A DNA stretch of 21,663 nucleotides from Desulfovibrio sp. Lineage in GTDB: Bacteria > Desulfobacterota > Desulfovibrionia > Desulfovibrionales > Desulfovibrionaceae. The DNA is taken from contig JAQVZK010000004.1 in assembly GCA_028708195.1 (NCBI GenBank), positions 1 through 21,663 on the forward strand, read 5' to 3'. Shown piece after piece: positions 14,339 to 21,663 of the stretch; positions within the stretch are counted from its first letter, which is position 1, and each line of letters begins with the position of its first letter. Under the pieces are notes generated by a model. That model searched no databases. It was given only the letters and a program-made list of their open reading frames with translations, and was not told where the DNA came from. Position numbers and translations under genes: made by a program.

Positions 14339-16009
14339 ATGGAAAAACTGGCCAAACGAAAAATTCGAGTCTTTTACTATGTTACCGGCCTGCTGTTGCT
14401 GTTGACCATTTCAGTGGCTTTGTCGGTGCCGTATTTTATTTCTGTGCGCAAGCAGTTCGACATGATGGTAGCCGAATCAAAAACAGCTATCTTTGGCGAA
14501 AAAAAACAAATCCTTGCAGAAAGAGTTGAAAGGGTCGTGGCCGAGATCGAGGCCATACGCGAAACGGTGTACAACGAATACCAGACCCTGGGCCAGGCCC
14601 AATGTGCCCTCTTGTCTACCCTCAAACTCAGCACAAAAGACATAATAGACGGCTTTGACCCCAACGTGACCAAGCACACCCCCCGCTTTGTTCGGCACAA
14701 TACGGGCATTGGCCTCGCGGTATATGACCGGGAAAGCCAGAAAATACTCTGGACTGACGAAGAAGCTCTTGTGCCCAAGCTGCTTGAGTCCTTCAAGGGG
14801 GGAGAGCATGGGCCCACGGATGATTTTCCTGTCTGGGCCGTCAGTAACCTCGACGGCAACAGTGTTGTGGCTATTTTTGCTGTAAAGGAAGCCATAGACA
14901 CCATTGCCAAAAACCGCAGCATCGCCATTGTGCGCAGCCTGCGTTTTTCACTTAATCAGTACATTTGGATTAACGGTGTTCGAAACTACAGCGGCGGGCC
15001 GGGCTATGCCGTTCGCGTCGTGCACCCGTCGCTGGTCGGTGATGAAGAGGTGCTGCTGTCCACTGAAGACGCCGACCCAGTAGGCAATCTGGCCTACAAG
15101 GAAGAGCTGGAGGGCGTGCTCAAGCACGGGAAAGTCTATTTTACCTACCAGTTCAAGAAAATCCATTCGGACGAAGTGACTGAAAAACTCGCCTATGCCC
15201 AGCTATACAAGCCTTTTGACTGGATTGTATGCACAGGCATCCACACCGACGATATGTTGTCTTTGGTGGCAAAGCGCGAGGCAGGTTTCAATCGGGCTTT
15301 CAAAAATCAAATATCCTCCTATGCCAAGATAATTTCCATAATCAGCCTGCTGTATATAGGCATGATGGTTCTTTTCGAGCGCAGGCTCACCAGCATGGTC
15401 AATCTTTTCATCGGCAAGCTCAAGGAAGACGAGGCCGAACTGAGGAAGGAAAAAAACAAGCTGGATGACGCCTACCGGGAGTTGCAGCGTGTAGCCTACA
15501 GTGATTTTCTCACTGGCCTGCTCAACCGCCGGGCCATGTACGAAAGGCTGGAGGAGGAGGTTGCGCGTGCTCAACGCGAAGGGCTTCAGTTCTGTATCGT
15601 CCTGGCAGACATTGACCACTTCAAGTCCGTCAATGACACCTATGGCCACAACACGGGCGACGTGGTGCTGAAGGCCATTGCTGACATCTTTCGCCAGAAT
15701 ATTCGCCCAGAAGACAGCGCCTCGCGTTGGGGCGGCGAAGAGTTTCTTGTTCTTGTTCTTTCGAGTTCGCTGAAAGAAGGCCTTGTTCTGGCAGAAACCC
15801 TGCGCCAAACAGTAGAAAGCACGACGATTTATGATGGCGACATCGCCATCAGCGCCACCATCACTCTGGGAGTGGTGGAGTATGCCCCGGGTAAATCTTT
15901 CGACTCGCTCATCAAGGAAGCGGATTTTTACCTTTATGCAGGTAAAAAACGGCAAAAAAACTGTGTCATGTCCAGGGAAACTACAGAGAATGCCCCTTCA
16001 GGCTTGTGA
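14339..16009 (+). CDS. Membrane-bound diguanylate cyclase with periplasmic Cache sensor
   Basis: The 556-aa product makes c-di-GMP from two GTP. The layout is a transmembrane segment (about 13-35), a periplasmic sensor of about 290 residues with Cache-type features ('YIWINGVRNYSGGPGYAVRVVHPSLVG', spaced here only as a marker, and 'YKPFDWIVCTGIHTDDM' just before the membrane), a second transmembrane segment (about 332-350), a short coiled-coil ('KLKEDEAELRKEKNKLDDAY') and a GGDEF domain. The active-site motif is GGEEF at 465-469, a functional variant. RPED at 456-459 lies five residues upstream and forms an intact RxxD product-inhibition site. ATG at 14339 has AAGG 8 nt upstream. The gene is monocistronic between two terminators. 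The sensor resembles chemoreceptor Cache modules that bind small acids or amines; the ligand is unknown. Confidence 0.92.
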   Translation: MEKLAKRKIRVFYYVTGLLLLLTISVALSVPYFISVRKQFDMMVAESKTAIFGEKKQILAERVERVVAEIEAIRETVYNEYQTLGQAQCALLSTLKLSTKDIIDGFDPNVTKHTPRFVRHNTGIGLAVYDRESQKILWTDEEALVPKLLESFKGGEHGPTDDFPVWAVSNLDGNSVVAIFAVKEAIDTIAKNRSIAIVRSLRFSLNQYIWINGVRNYSGGPGYAVRVVHPSLVGDEEVLLSTEDADPVGNLAYKEELEGVLKHGKVYFTYQFKKIHSDEVTEKLAYAQLYKPFDWIVCTGIHTDDMLSLVAKREAGFNRAFKNQISSYAKIISIISLLYIGMMVLFERRLTSMVNLFIGKLKEDEAELRKEKNKLDDAYRELQRVAYSDFLTGLLNRRAMYERLEEEVARAQREGLQFCIVLADIDHFKSVNDTYGHNTGDVVLKAIADIFRQNIRPEDSASRWGGEEFLVLVLSSSLKEGLVLAETLRQTVESTTIYDGDIAISATITLGVVEYAPGKSFDSLIKEADFYLYAGKKRQKNCVMSRETTENAPSGL

Positions 16010-16052
16010 TATTTGAAAAGTGCCAGCTCGTTTTTATGAAGAGAACGGTTTC

Positions 16053-16086
16053 AAAACAGCCCGGACAAACCGGGCTGTTTTGTTTT
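16053..16086 (+). terminator. Intrinsic terminator after the diguanylate cyclase gene
   Basis: A 12-bp perfect stem AAAACAGCCCGG / CCGGGCTGTTTT with an ACAAA loop and a further TTTT at 16083-16086 lies 43 bp past the TGA stop. It is symmetric in A/T flanks and could also work on the minus strand. Confidence 0.88.
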
Positions 16087-16218
16087 GGGGAAAGAAGGGG
16101 CGCGCTCCGCGCGGACGTGTCAAAAGCCGCGCAATGCCATCGTAGGGCTTCTCGGCCATCAGGGTGCCAGCCAGCAGAAGGTTCTTTGTGGCGCACCGAA
16201 ACAGCAATAAGAGTTTTA

Positions 16219-16266
16219 GGGGGAGGGGGCGTGAGGGAGGGACCCTTTTTCAAAAGGGTCCCTCCC
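16219..16266. terminator. Long hairpin plus G-tract motif between convergent genes, probable cls terminator
   Basis: 16235-16249 and 16252-16266 form a perfect 15-bp inverted repeat (GGGAGGGACCCTTTT / AAAAGGGTCCCTCCC). Just upstream on the plus strand are four G-tracts (16219-16223, 16225-16229, 16235-16237, 16239-16241) with loops of 1, 5 and 1 nt, a G-quadruplex-type pattern sharing bases with the hairpin arm. The hairpin lies 18 bp past the cardiolipin synthase stop. The remaining intergenic DNA (16087-16218) holds no gene that I can see. Confidence 0.6.
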
Positions 16267-16284
16267 CCACAAAACATTTCAATC

Positions 16285-17703
16285 CTAAAGATACGGCGAA
16301 AAAATCCAGCAGGCGGCGTTGCGTAACTTGACGGGCAGCGACATGTTTTTCAGTTCCTGGGATGTCATTTCAGTGCTGCGACCAATGGTTTCATCGATAT
16401 GAGTGGCAATCTGCTTGCAAAACTTCGGATCAAAAACTTCCATATTCAGCTCAAAATTGAGCCGTAGGCTGCGCGTATCCAGATTGGCTGAACCGACCTG
16501 GCTGTAGTAGTAATCCACAGTGAGAAGCTTGGTGTGGGCAAAGGGCGGCGGCTGATACCACACCCGTACGCCAGCCTCAATCAGCGTGGGCAGCAGGCGA
16601 TATTGCGCCCAGTGTACGTAAAAAAGGTTGTTTTTGGCGGGCAGCACCACGTTTACGTCCACCCCGCGCAGTGCCGCACTGCGCAGTGCCGACACAAGGC
16701 CGTGCGAAGGCAAGAAATAGGGCGTCATAATGCGGACAGACTGGCGGGCAGCATTGACAACAGCGCAGTAAATGTCGTTGAGCACATCCGCTTCTGAGCC
16801 GGGGCCGTCCATAATGATGCGGCAATGGCTATCGCCAGCGGGCAGGCTGCTGGCCGGGGGAAGCGGCGTGTACTTGTTTGTGCAGAAGCCCCAGTTGAGC
16901 AGAAAGGCGCGGCGCAGCTGGTCAACAATGGGCCCTTCACAGTGAAAGTGCATGTCCTGAACGTACTTGACCTTTCCGGCTGCGATATTGTCGTCAGAGA
17001 TATTCATGCCGCCGGTAAAAGCCGTATTGTCGCAAACAAGCATCTTGCGGTGGTTGCGCAGGTTGATGCTGAAATTGGGCGGAAAGAGGCGCGGCGGCAT
17101 GAACATGGCCACTTGTACGCCGTGTTCTGCCAATTTTCTCCAAGGCTTGCGCCAGGAATACAGCATGCCGATGCCGTCCACCAGCAGGCGCACATCCACC
17201 CCGCGCTGTGAGGCCTCTGTGAGGGCCTTGCCAAACTCCGAGGCGACTTCGCCCGCGTTGAAAATATAGGTGCAGAGAAAAACCTGTTCCTTGGCTTCAC
17301 GTATGGCCGAGAGCATAAGGGGGTATGCTTCGTCGCCGTTGTGCAGGGGGGTAAGGCTGTTGTCGATGGACGGGTGCTGCTCCGTCAGGTGGCGGCCGAT
17401 TTTTTCCATACTGATGATGTATTCGGGCAAGTCTTTGGGCGGCCCGTCGGGAAAGGGCGGATGGGCATAGTCTGGCTCAAGCGGCTCTTGACGGCGCATC
17501 ATGCGGCTGGCGTGGCTTTCTGCCCGGCTGATGCCAAAGGTTGCGTACAGAAGAGGACCCACCAGCGGCAGAAGCAGGGCCGCCACGGTCCACCCCAAAG
17601 CCGCGCGTGGGTCGTGCTTGGTCAGCAGCGCGTGGCAGACGGCAACCCAGGACAAAATGTGCACTGCTACCAGGACCAGTGTTTCTAACACACCTATGAT
17701 CAT
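16285..17703 (-). CDS. cls: Cardiolipin synthase (phospholipase D family)
   Basis: The 472-aa product condenses phosphatidylglycerol into cardiolipin at the inner membrane. Two N-terminal transmembrane helices ('MIIGVLETLVLVAVHILSWV' and 'LGWTVAALLLPLVGPLLYA', the PLDc_N module) precede two phospholipase D domains. Both HKD motifs are complete: H218-x-K220-x4-D225 in 'NHRKMLVCDN', followed by GGMNISDD, and H390-x-K392-x4-D397 in 'AHTKLLTVDY', followed by GSANLDTRS. Length is normal for bacterial Cls. ATG at 17703 has AAAGGA about 7 nt upstream and gives the usual N-terminus; a longer TTG start at 17760 adds an unneeded basic tail. It is transcribed alone towards the diguanylate cyclase and is separated from the upstream kinase-like gene by a 191-bp gap with a large hairpin. 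Confidence 0.95.
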   Translation of the reverse strand: MIIGVLETLVLVAVHILSWVAVCHALLTKHDPRAALGWTVAALLLPLVGPLLYATFGISRAESHASRMMRRQEPLEPDYAHPPFPDGPPKDLPEYIISMEKIGRHLTEQHPSIDNSLTPLHNGDEAYPLMLSAIREAKEQVFLCTYIFNAGEVASEFGKALTEASQRGVDVRLLVDGIGMLYSWRKPWRKLAEHGVQVAMFMPPRLFPPNFSINLRNHRKMLVCDNTAFTGGMNISDDNIAAGKVKYVQDMHFHCEGPIVDQLRRAFLLNWGFCTNKYTPLPPASSLPAGDSHCRIIMDGPGSEADVLNDIYCAVVNAARQSVRIMTPYFLPSHGLVSALRSAALRGVDVNVVLPAKNNLFYVHWAQYRLLPTLIEAGVRVWYQPPPFAHTKLLTVDYYYSQVGSANLDTRSLRLNFELNMEVFDPKFCKQIATHIDETIGRSTEMTSQELKNMSLPVKLRNAACWIFSPYL

Positions 17704-17836
17704 GCCATTTCCTTTACGAAGGGTTGGTTCTTTTACCGCAATGCGCCGTTTGCTCGCCAAAAAGAGGCAGAGCAGCCAGACGCCGGTCTGAGGGGAAGTC
17801 CCTGTCCCGGTTTAGCAAGCGCAGGTTGGAAATGTG

Positions 17837-17884
17837 CCCCGCATGAAGCCGCCTGCGTTACTCGCGCGGGCGGCCCATGCGGGG
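17837..17884 (-). terminator. Long bipartite hairpin after the kinase-like gene, probable terminator
   Basis: The outer stem CCCCGCATG / CATGCGGGG (17837-17845, 17876-17884) and the inner stem GCCGCC / GGCGGC (17848-17853, 17869-17874) form one extended hairpin 10 bp past the stop of the kinase-like gene. On the minus strand only a weak T-containing stretch follows (CACATTTCC), so it may act with Rho or as a 3'-end stabiliser. Confidence 0.55.
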
Positions 17885-17894
17885 AAAATTCAAA

Positions 17895-20800
17895 TTATCG
17901 GCCCTGATGGCGCGGGTTGAGTGCAATGCGGTTGCGCTCAACAGCCACTGACAGTTCGGGTAAAAGGTCGCGCAGGGCGTTCATGTCATTGGCCTTGGCG
18001 GCGCGCTCCACACAGCGGGCCATGCGCGCCAGCACTCGAAAGCCGAACGCGTCGGAATCGTTGGCAATGCGGCTGGCAGCTTCGCCCACGGCGTGGCAAC
18101 TGCGGCCCTTGTAAGCCCGTTGGGCTTCTTCCATTGCGGCGTCCAGGCGGTAGACGAGCTGTACAAGGGTTTCGTCCTCCTGCGCGGGCAAAACCGGTTG
18201 CGTTGGCGTTGCCCTCTCGGTGGGTTGTGGCGCTGTGGCCTCTGGGGGCTGCGTCTGCCTGGTTTCTTCGTCGCGCCATGCGGGAGCCTGCTCTGCGGAA
18301 ATATGGCCTGCGGGGGTCTGCGTTGCCCCTGCGATAAAGTCCACAAATGAGGGTTCGCTGTCGGCACCCAGTCTTGTGGCGGCGGTACGTGAGGTACCCG
18401 TGGGGGCAGCGGTCGGAGCAGCGGGTTGGGGTGCTGTTTCGGGTGTGGGCAGGGGGGCCGGCTCAGAAGCAGCCACGTTACCCAAAAGTTTCAGTATGAG
18501 CCTGCCGGTGGCGGTTCGTGGCATTTCCCGAGATTTCTGGGGTGCTGCCACGGGTTTTTGAGCGACCGTGGCCGTCGGAGCCGCTGCCGCATCCTTGCCC
18601 TTTGTTTCAGACAGATTGGGCCCTGGCCAGGGGATGGCACGCAAAGATCTGGTTGGTGCTTCCTGCATAGGCGCGCTCTGCTCTTTGATGGGCGTAGCCT
18701 GCGCCGGAGCCTCCGCCTTTGCGGCAACCGGGCTTTTGCTTACGGGCATGGGCTCGCCCACCCATTCGCCGGGGCTGGACAGGCTGGGGCTCACGTAGGC
18801 GGGAGATTGGGGCGCTGCCTTCACCGTTTGGGAAGCAGCGGCTGGTGTGGGCGCGCTGGTGTCTGCGGCACGCTTGCCCGTGGAAATGGGCGTGCCGATG
18901 GGCATGGGTTCGCCTACCCACTCGTCACCCCAGCTCAGGTTTTCGTGCAGGACTGCGTCTGATCCGGCGAGGTTGCGGTCAAGGTATTCTTCCGGGCTGG
19001 CCGATTGGGGCACGTCTGCTGCGGCCACATCATGAACTTCGGGCTGGGGCGGTTCCTGAACGGCGGTTTCTGCGGGGTAGGACGCATGTACCTGCGTAGC
19101 GCTGGGCGCAGAAGGCGCAGCAGGGGCATTGACCGGCCGGAGTATGGCTTCACCAATTTTGCCCTGAATCATAATGACGGGCTGGCCCGCCTGGGCGGCC
19201 GGGCTGCTTATGGCTGCGGCCAGGCTTGCAGCCGGGCCTGCTTCATCCACAACGGGTTGCGGCGCTGCGTCTGCAGCGGCATCCGCAGGAACAAGCTGTT
19301 CTGAAGCATCGTCGTCTGGCGATGGAACGTCGCTGGACTCAGATGCTGCGTCTGCCGTTTCTGCAGACGAGCTTTCTTCGGGCTGTGCTTCGACATCTGA
19401 AATATCGTCGGGCTGCGCGTCTACGGGCGAATTCACTTCCGCCTGCGTTTCTGCATCCGAAATATCATCAGGCTGCGCTTCTGCTGGCATTGCTGCTGTC
19501 GCAAAAGGTTCAACCAAATATTCGCCCTCAACGGCCTCGGCATGCTCAGTGGCGGTTTCTTCAGGGCTGTCGGTATGTTCTGGCACGATGTATTCTGTCT
19601 GAACCGGCACCTGTGGCATGGCCTGTTCCGGGCCGGGAGTGGCATCCTCGGGCGCGGCAACCTCAACGGATGACGCTGGTGCCGGAAAGGCTTCTTCGTT
19701 CCACTGAGGCCCTTCAAGGCCCGCCGAGGTTATGAAGTCGGCGGCGTCTACGACATCTACGGCACCGGGCATATGGGCGGCGTCGCCAACAACAGCGGCT
19801 TCGGCCTTGTCTGCATCGTCGCTAACATCGGCAGCGTCTGCGGCTTCTTTGGGTGCAAAAGGTTCCGGTTCGGCAAAGGAGTCAAAGTCCGGGTCAGTGG
19901 AAAATTCTTCGCCCGTCTCGGCAGCCTCGCCCTTGGTGGTGCTTGTGGGAATGCCCGGCAGGGGCAGTTGCAGGGATTCAAGGTTGGAAAGATCCGGCAT
20001 ATCGGGGTCATCAGGGTCTTCTGGCTGCTCCGGCAGGGGGGCCATGTGCGACAGCAGTACTCCGGCGTCAGCAACCAGTGCGGCGGACGTGGCGTCCGTT
20101 GTGGCGGCATCATCTGTGGCGGGGTCAGAAAGGTCAGGCCAGGGCAGCGCGGTTTCACGCATCTGATCGGTCATGCCAAGAATCTGCGGCAGAGATGTCA
20201 GGTCGGGCAGGCGCACACTGTTCGCATCGTGGGGTGCCCAGGCGGAGCTTGCGCCGAAAAGATCGGGCAGGTCTGAAGGCACCGTCTCGGGGGCCGAGGC
20301 GGTGCCGCTTTGGGTTTCTGCGGCACGGTGGGGGAAGCCCGCTGGCGCCGTTGCGGCAGCCTCGGCATTGGTTTGGTCAGGCGCGCCTTCGAGGGGAGGC
20401 TGCTCGCTGTGCGCATCGATTTCTGACAAGGAAAAGCCAGCTTCTTCATATACTTCACGCACGGTGACGGCAAAGGCGGCCCGCTCCACCGGTTCAAGCA
20501 GGGCATGGGTATAGCCAGATTCCGCCAGGGCATCCCAGCGGCTGTCGTCGGCAGTGATGGCCAATGCCTTGAAAAAGGGCAGACCAGCCTCAAGGGCCTG
20601 ATTTTTGAAGCGGTCCAAAGCGTCGGTTTCAGCCGGGCCGTCCATAGGCGAGTGCACCACCAGCAGCAGGGCCGGGGCTTCTTTGTTGAGTTCCAGAGCT
20701 TCACGCATGGTGCGGGCTTCTGTGCTTTGCAGGCCCTGGGCCGCGGCCATGTGCGCCAGATCCTGACGCTCCACGGCCCTGTCGGCCACAATGGTTATAT

Positions 20801-21663
20801 GGGGTTCACGGGCCTTGGGGGCGGCGGTTTCCTGCTCCAGCGGCTTGAGCCGCAGGGTAAAGGAAATGCTTGTGCCTTGCGGGCCACATTCCACATTGAG
20901 ATAGCAGTTGTTGGTTCCGGCCAGTTCCCAGGCCCGTGTGAGGGCAAGGGTGGAGCGGCTGCGCGGGGGAATGCCCGCGCCCGTGTCCGTAACCGTAAAG
21001 AGCAGATGGCCGGGGTCGGCGCTTTCGGGCACCCGCCGTACAGAAAGGTGCACGGCCCCGCGCGTGGTGGCGCGTACAGCACTCTCCAGCAGCAGGCAAA
21101 GGGTTTCGCGCAGGGTTTGAGCCTGACCCTCGAACATGTGGCCAAGCAGGGGCGGCATATACCAGGCCAGCCCGATACCCGCGTTTTCGGCAGTGCTGCT
21201 GACGGCGTCGTGCGCCTCGCGCACCATGTGTTGCAGGTTGAAAGCACTGCGGGGCTCACCGATGGCGCTCTGGGCCTGGCTCTTGCCCGGATTGTCCACC
21301 GCATGGGCCAGGGCCGTTGCAGCTTCAAGCATGTTTTCGGCGTATTGACGCACAGCCGGGGGCAGAGAGCAGCTGTTCAGGGCCGCGCCTTCGCGCATAA
21401 GGCGGTCCAGCGGTGCGCGCAGCGCGTTTTCCCACAGGCTGGGGTCTGCGCCCGCAAAAAGGGATTGGGCAGCGCTGTCCGCAGGGCTTCTCTGACCAGG
21501 CGCTGATTCGGGGTCGAAGTCACTGCCCCAGGAAAGGGAGGACTGTGCAGGTGTCGTCATGGGCGCTGTCTCTGCCGGGCGTTTCCAGGTATTGACGCCG
21601 CTGGAGGCCGGGGATGGCGGCAAGAGGCGCAAATTGGGGTCGTCCAGGGGCTGGTCGAGATTA
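17895..21663 (-). CDS. Hybrid histidine-kinase-like protein with degenerate phosphorelay residues and a long disordered linker (5' end probably outside window)
   Basis: The frame has no stop from 17895 to the window edge; TTG at 21632 (1245 aa, numbering used here) and ATG at 21560 are internal candidates with no good ribosome-binding site, so the start is uncertain. Four regions are visible. A DHp-like pair of helices (about 55-115) carries N69-A-L-R-A-P-L where kinases have HELRTPL. An HATPase_c-like domain (131-263) keeps DTGAGI (216-221), but the N-box Asn is S184 and the GTGLGL box is lost. A receiver-like domain (277-395) has no phospho-acceptor Asp (VVHSPMDG) and has E380 for the conserved Lys. 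An Ala/Pro/Glu/Asp-rich, presumably disordered stretch (about 396-1150) has internal repeats. The C-terminal helical domain (1153-1241) resembles HPt, with S1187 aligned to the phosphorylated His. Function unknown; a signalling pseudo-enzyme or scaffold is my inference. Confidence 0.85.
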   Translation of the reverse strand, partial: NLDQPLDDPNLRLLPPSPASSGVNTWKRPAETAPMTTPAQSSLSWGSDFDPESAPGQRSPADSAAQSLFAGADPSLWENALRAPLDRLMREGAALNSCSLPPAVRQYAENMLEAATALAHAVDNPGKSQAQSAIGEPRSAFNLQHMVREAHDAVSSTAENAGIGLAWYMPPLLGHMFEGQAQTLRETLCLLLESAVRATTRGAVHLSVRRVPESADPGHLLFTVTDTGAGIPPRSRSTLALTRAWELAGTNNCYLNVECGPQGTSISFTLRLKPLEQETAAPKAREPHITIVADRAVERQDLAHMAAAQGLQSTEARTMREALELNKEAPALLLVVHSPMDGPAETDALDRFKNQALEAGLPFFKALAITADDSRWDALAESGYTHALLEPVERAAFAVTVREVYEEAGFSLSEIDAHSEQPPLEGAPDQTNAEAAATAPAGFPHRAAETQSGTASAPETVPSDLPDLFGASSAWAPHDANSVRLPDLTSLPQILGMTDQMRETALPWPDLSDPATDDAATTDATSAALVADAGVLLSHMAPLPEQPEDPDDPDMPDLSNLESLQLPLPGIPTSTTKGEAAETGEEFSTDPDFDSFAEPEPFAPKEAADAADVSDDADKAEAAVVGDAAHMPGAVDVVDAADFITSAGLEGPQWNEEAFPAPASSVEVAAPEDATPGPEQAMPQVPVQTEYIVPEHTDSPEETATEHAEAVEGEYLVEPFATAAMPAEAQPDDISDAETQAEVNSPVDAQPDDISDVEAQPEESSSAETADAASESSDVPSPDDDASEQLVPADAAADAAPQPVVDEAGPAASLAAAISSPAAQAGQPVIMIQGKIGEAILRPVNAPAAPSAPSATQVHASYPAETAVQEPPQPEVHDVAAADVPQSASPEEYLDRNLAGSDAVLHENLSWGDEWVGEPMPIGTPISTGKRAADTSAPTPAAASQTVKAAPQSPAYVSPSLSSPGEWVGEPMPVSKSPVAAKAEAPAQATPIKEQSAPMQEAPTRSLRAIPWPGPNLSETKGKDAAAAPTATVAQKPVAAPQKSREMPRTATGRLILKLLGNVAASEPAPLPTPETAPQPAAPTAAPTGTSRTAATRLGADSEPSFVDFIAGATQTPAGHISAEQAPAWRDEETRQTQPPEATAPQPTERATPTQPVLPAQEDETLVQLVYRLDAAMEEAQRAYKGRSCHAVGEAASRIANDSDAFGFRVLARMARCVERAAKANDMNALRDLLPELSVAVERNRIALNPRHQGR
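18745..18926 (-). repeat. Two copies of a GEPMP-type peptide module inside the kinase-like gene
   Basis: 18745-18770 and 18901-18926 match at 22 of 26 bases and encode the repeated peptide EWVGEPMP (contexts GDEWVGEPMPIG and GEWVGEPMPVSK) 52 residues apart. Conservation of a Trp-containing motif within otherwise low-complexity sequence suggests a short binding motif. Confidence 0.75.
19394..19482 (-). repeat. 60-bp-period tandem repeat inside the kinase-like gene
   Basis: 19394-19422 and 19454-19482 match at 25 of 29 bases with a 60-bp offset, encoding a 20-residue acidic period marked by AQPDDISD. It lies in the disordered linker and indicates growth by internal duplication. Confidence 0.7.

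Noticed and set aside
17777..17790. CAGAC/GTCTG palindrome upstream of cls as an operator
   Set aside because: A 5-bp inverted repeat in GC-rich DNA is expected by chance and nothing else supports it.
20505..21506. 333-codon plus-strand frame opposite the kinase-like gene
   Set aside because: Its translation is Gly/His/Gln-rich with no domain, while the minus strand encodes the recognisable HATPase-like region over the same bases.

Overview
The window looks like a chromosomal segment of a GC-rich, Gram-negative, probably sulfite- or sulfate-reducing bacterium of the Desulfovibrio/Bilophila type. This is inferred from gene content: two sigma-54 activators, a PpiD chaperone, a Cache-GGDEF protein, and a UxaA-family enzyme pair that best fits sulfolactate sulfo-lyase. 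I could not run a database search. Every gene except the two at the edges is complete. I see no rRNA, tRNA, CRISPR array or insertion sequence.

Left edge (1-1220): the C-terminal part of a sigma-54-dependent activator whose start lies outside the window, followed by a perfect 12-bp hairpin. That hairpin also serves the operon converging from the right.

Central catabolic island (1309-10014): a seven-gene minus-strand operon read from 8023 down to 1309, in the order suyA-like, suyB-like, tctC, tctA, tctB, larA-like, rraA-like. It is divergent from a GAF-AAA+-HTH sigma-54 activator (8365-10014). The 341-bp gap between them holds a near-perfect -24/-12 promoter facing the operon (8207-8222), four TGCCC/GGGCA half-sites and a 22-bp tandem repeat at enhancer distance, and a long structured leader. 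My model is as follows. The tripartite tricarboxylate transporter imports a hydroxyacid. The LarA-type nickel-pincer enzyme equilibrates its C2 stereoisomers. The UxaA-family pair eliminates sulfite (or water) to give pyruvate (or a 2-oxo acid). The RraA-type protein handles a side or downstream 2-oxo acid. If the substrate is 3-sulfolactate, the released sulfite would feed sulfite respiration. Replacing the known two-dehydrogenase racemisation with one LarA-type enzyme would, as far as I know, be undescribed.

Housekeeping block (10054-14198): ppiD and glmS, each with its own terminator. glmS has a leader with two strong hairpins.

Signalling and envelope block (14244-17884): a Cache-GGDEF diguanylate cyclase and, converging on it, a cardiolipin synthase. 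Between them lie a terminator, a long hairpin and a G-quadruplex-type motif.

Right edge (17895-21663): an open frame of more than 1,250 codons for a hybrid-kinase-like protein in which all three phosphorelay residues look lost: H-box His to Asn, receiver Asp absent, HPt His to Ser. The domains are joined by a disordered linker of about 750 residues containing internal repeats. It may be a signalling pseudo-enzyme or scaffold.
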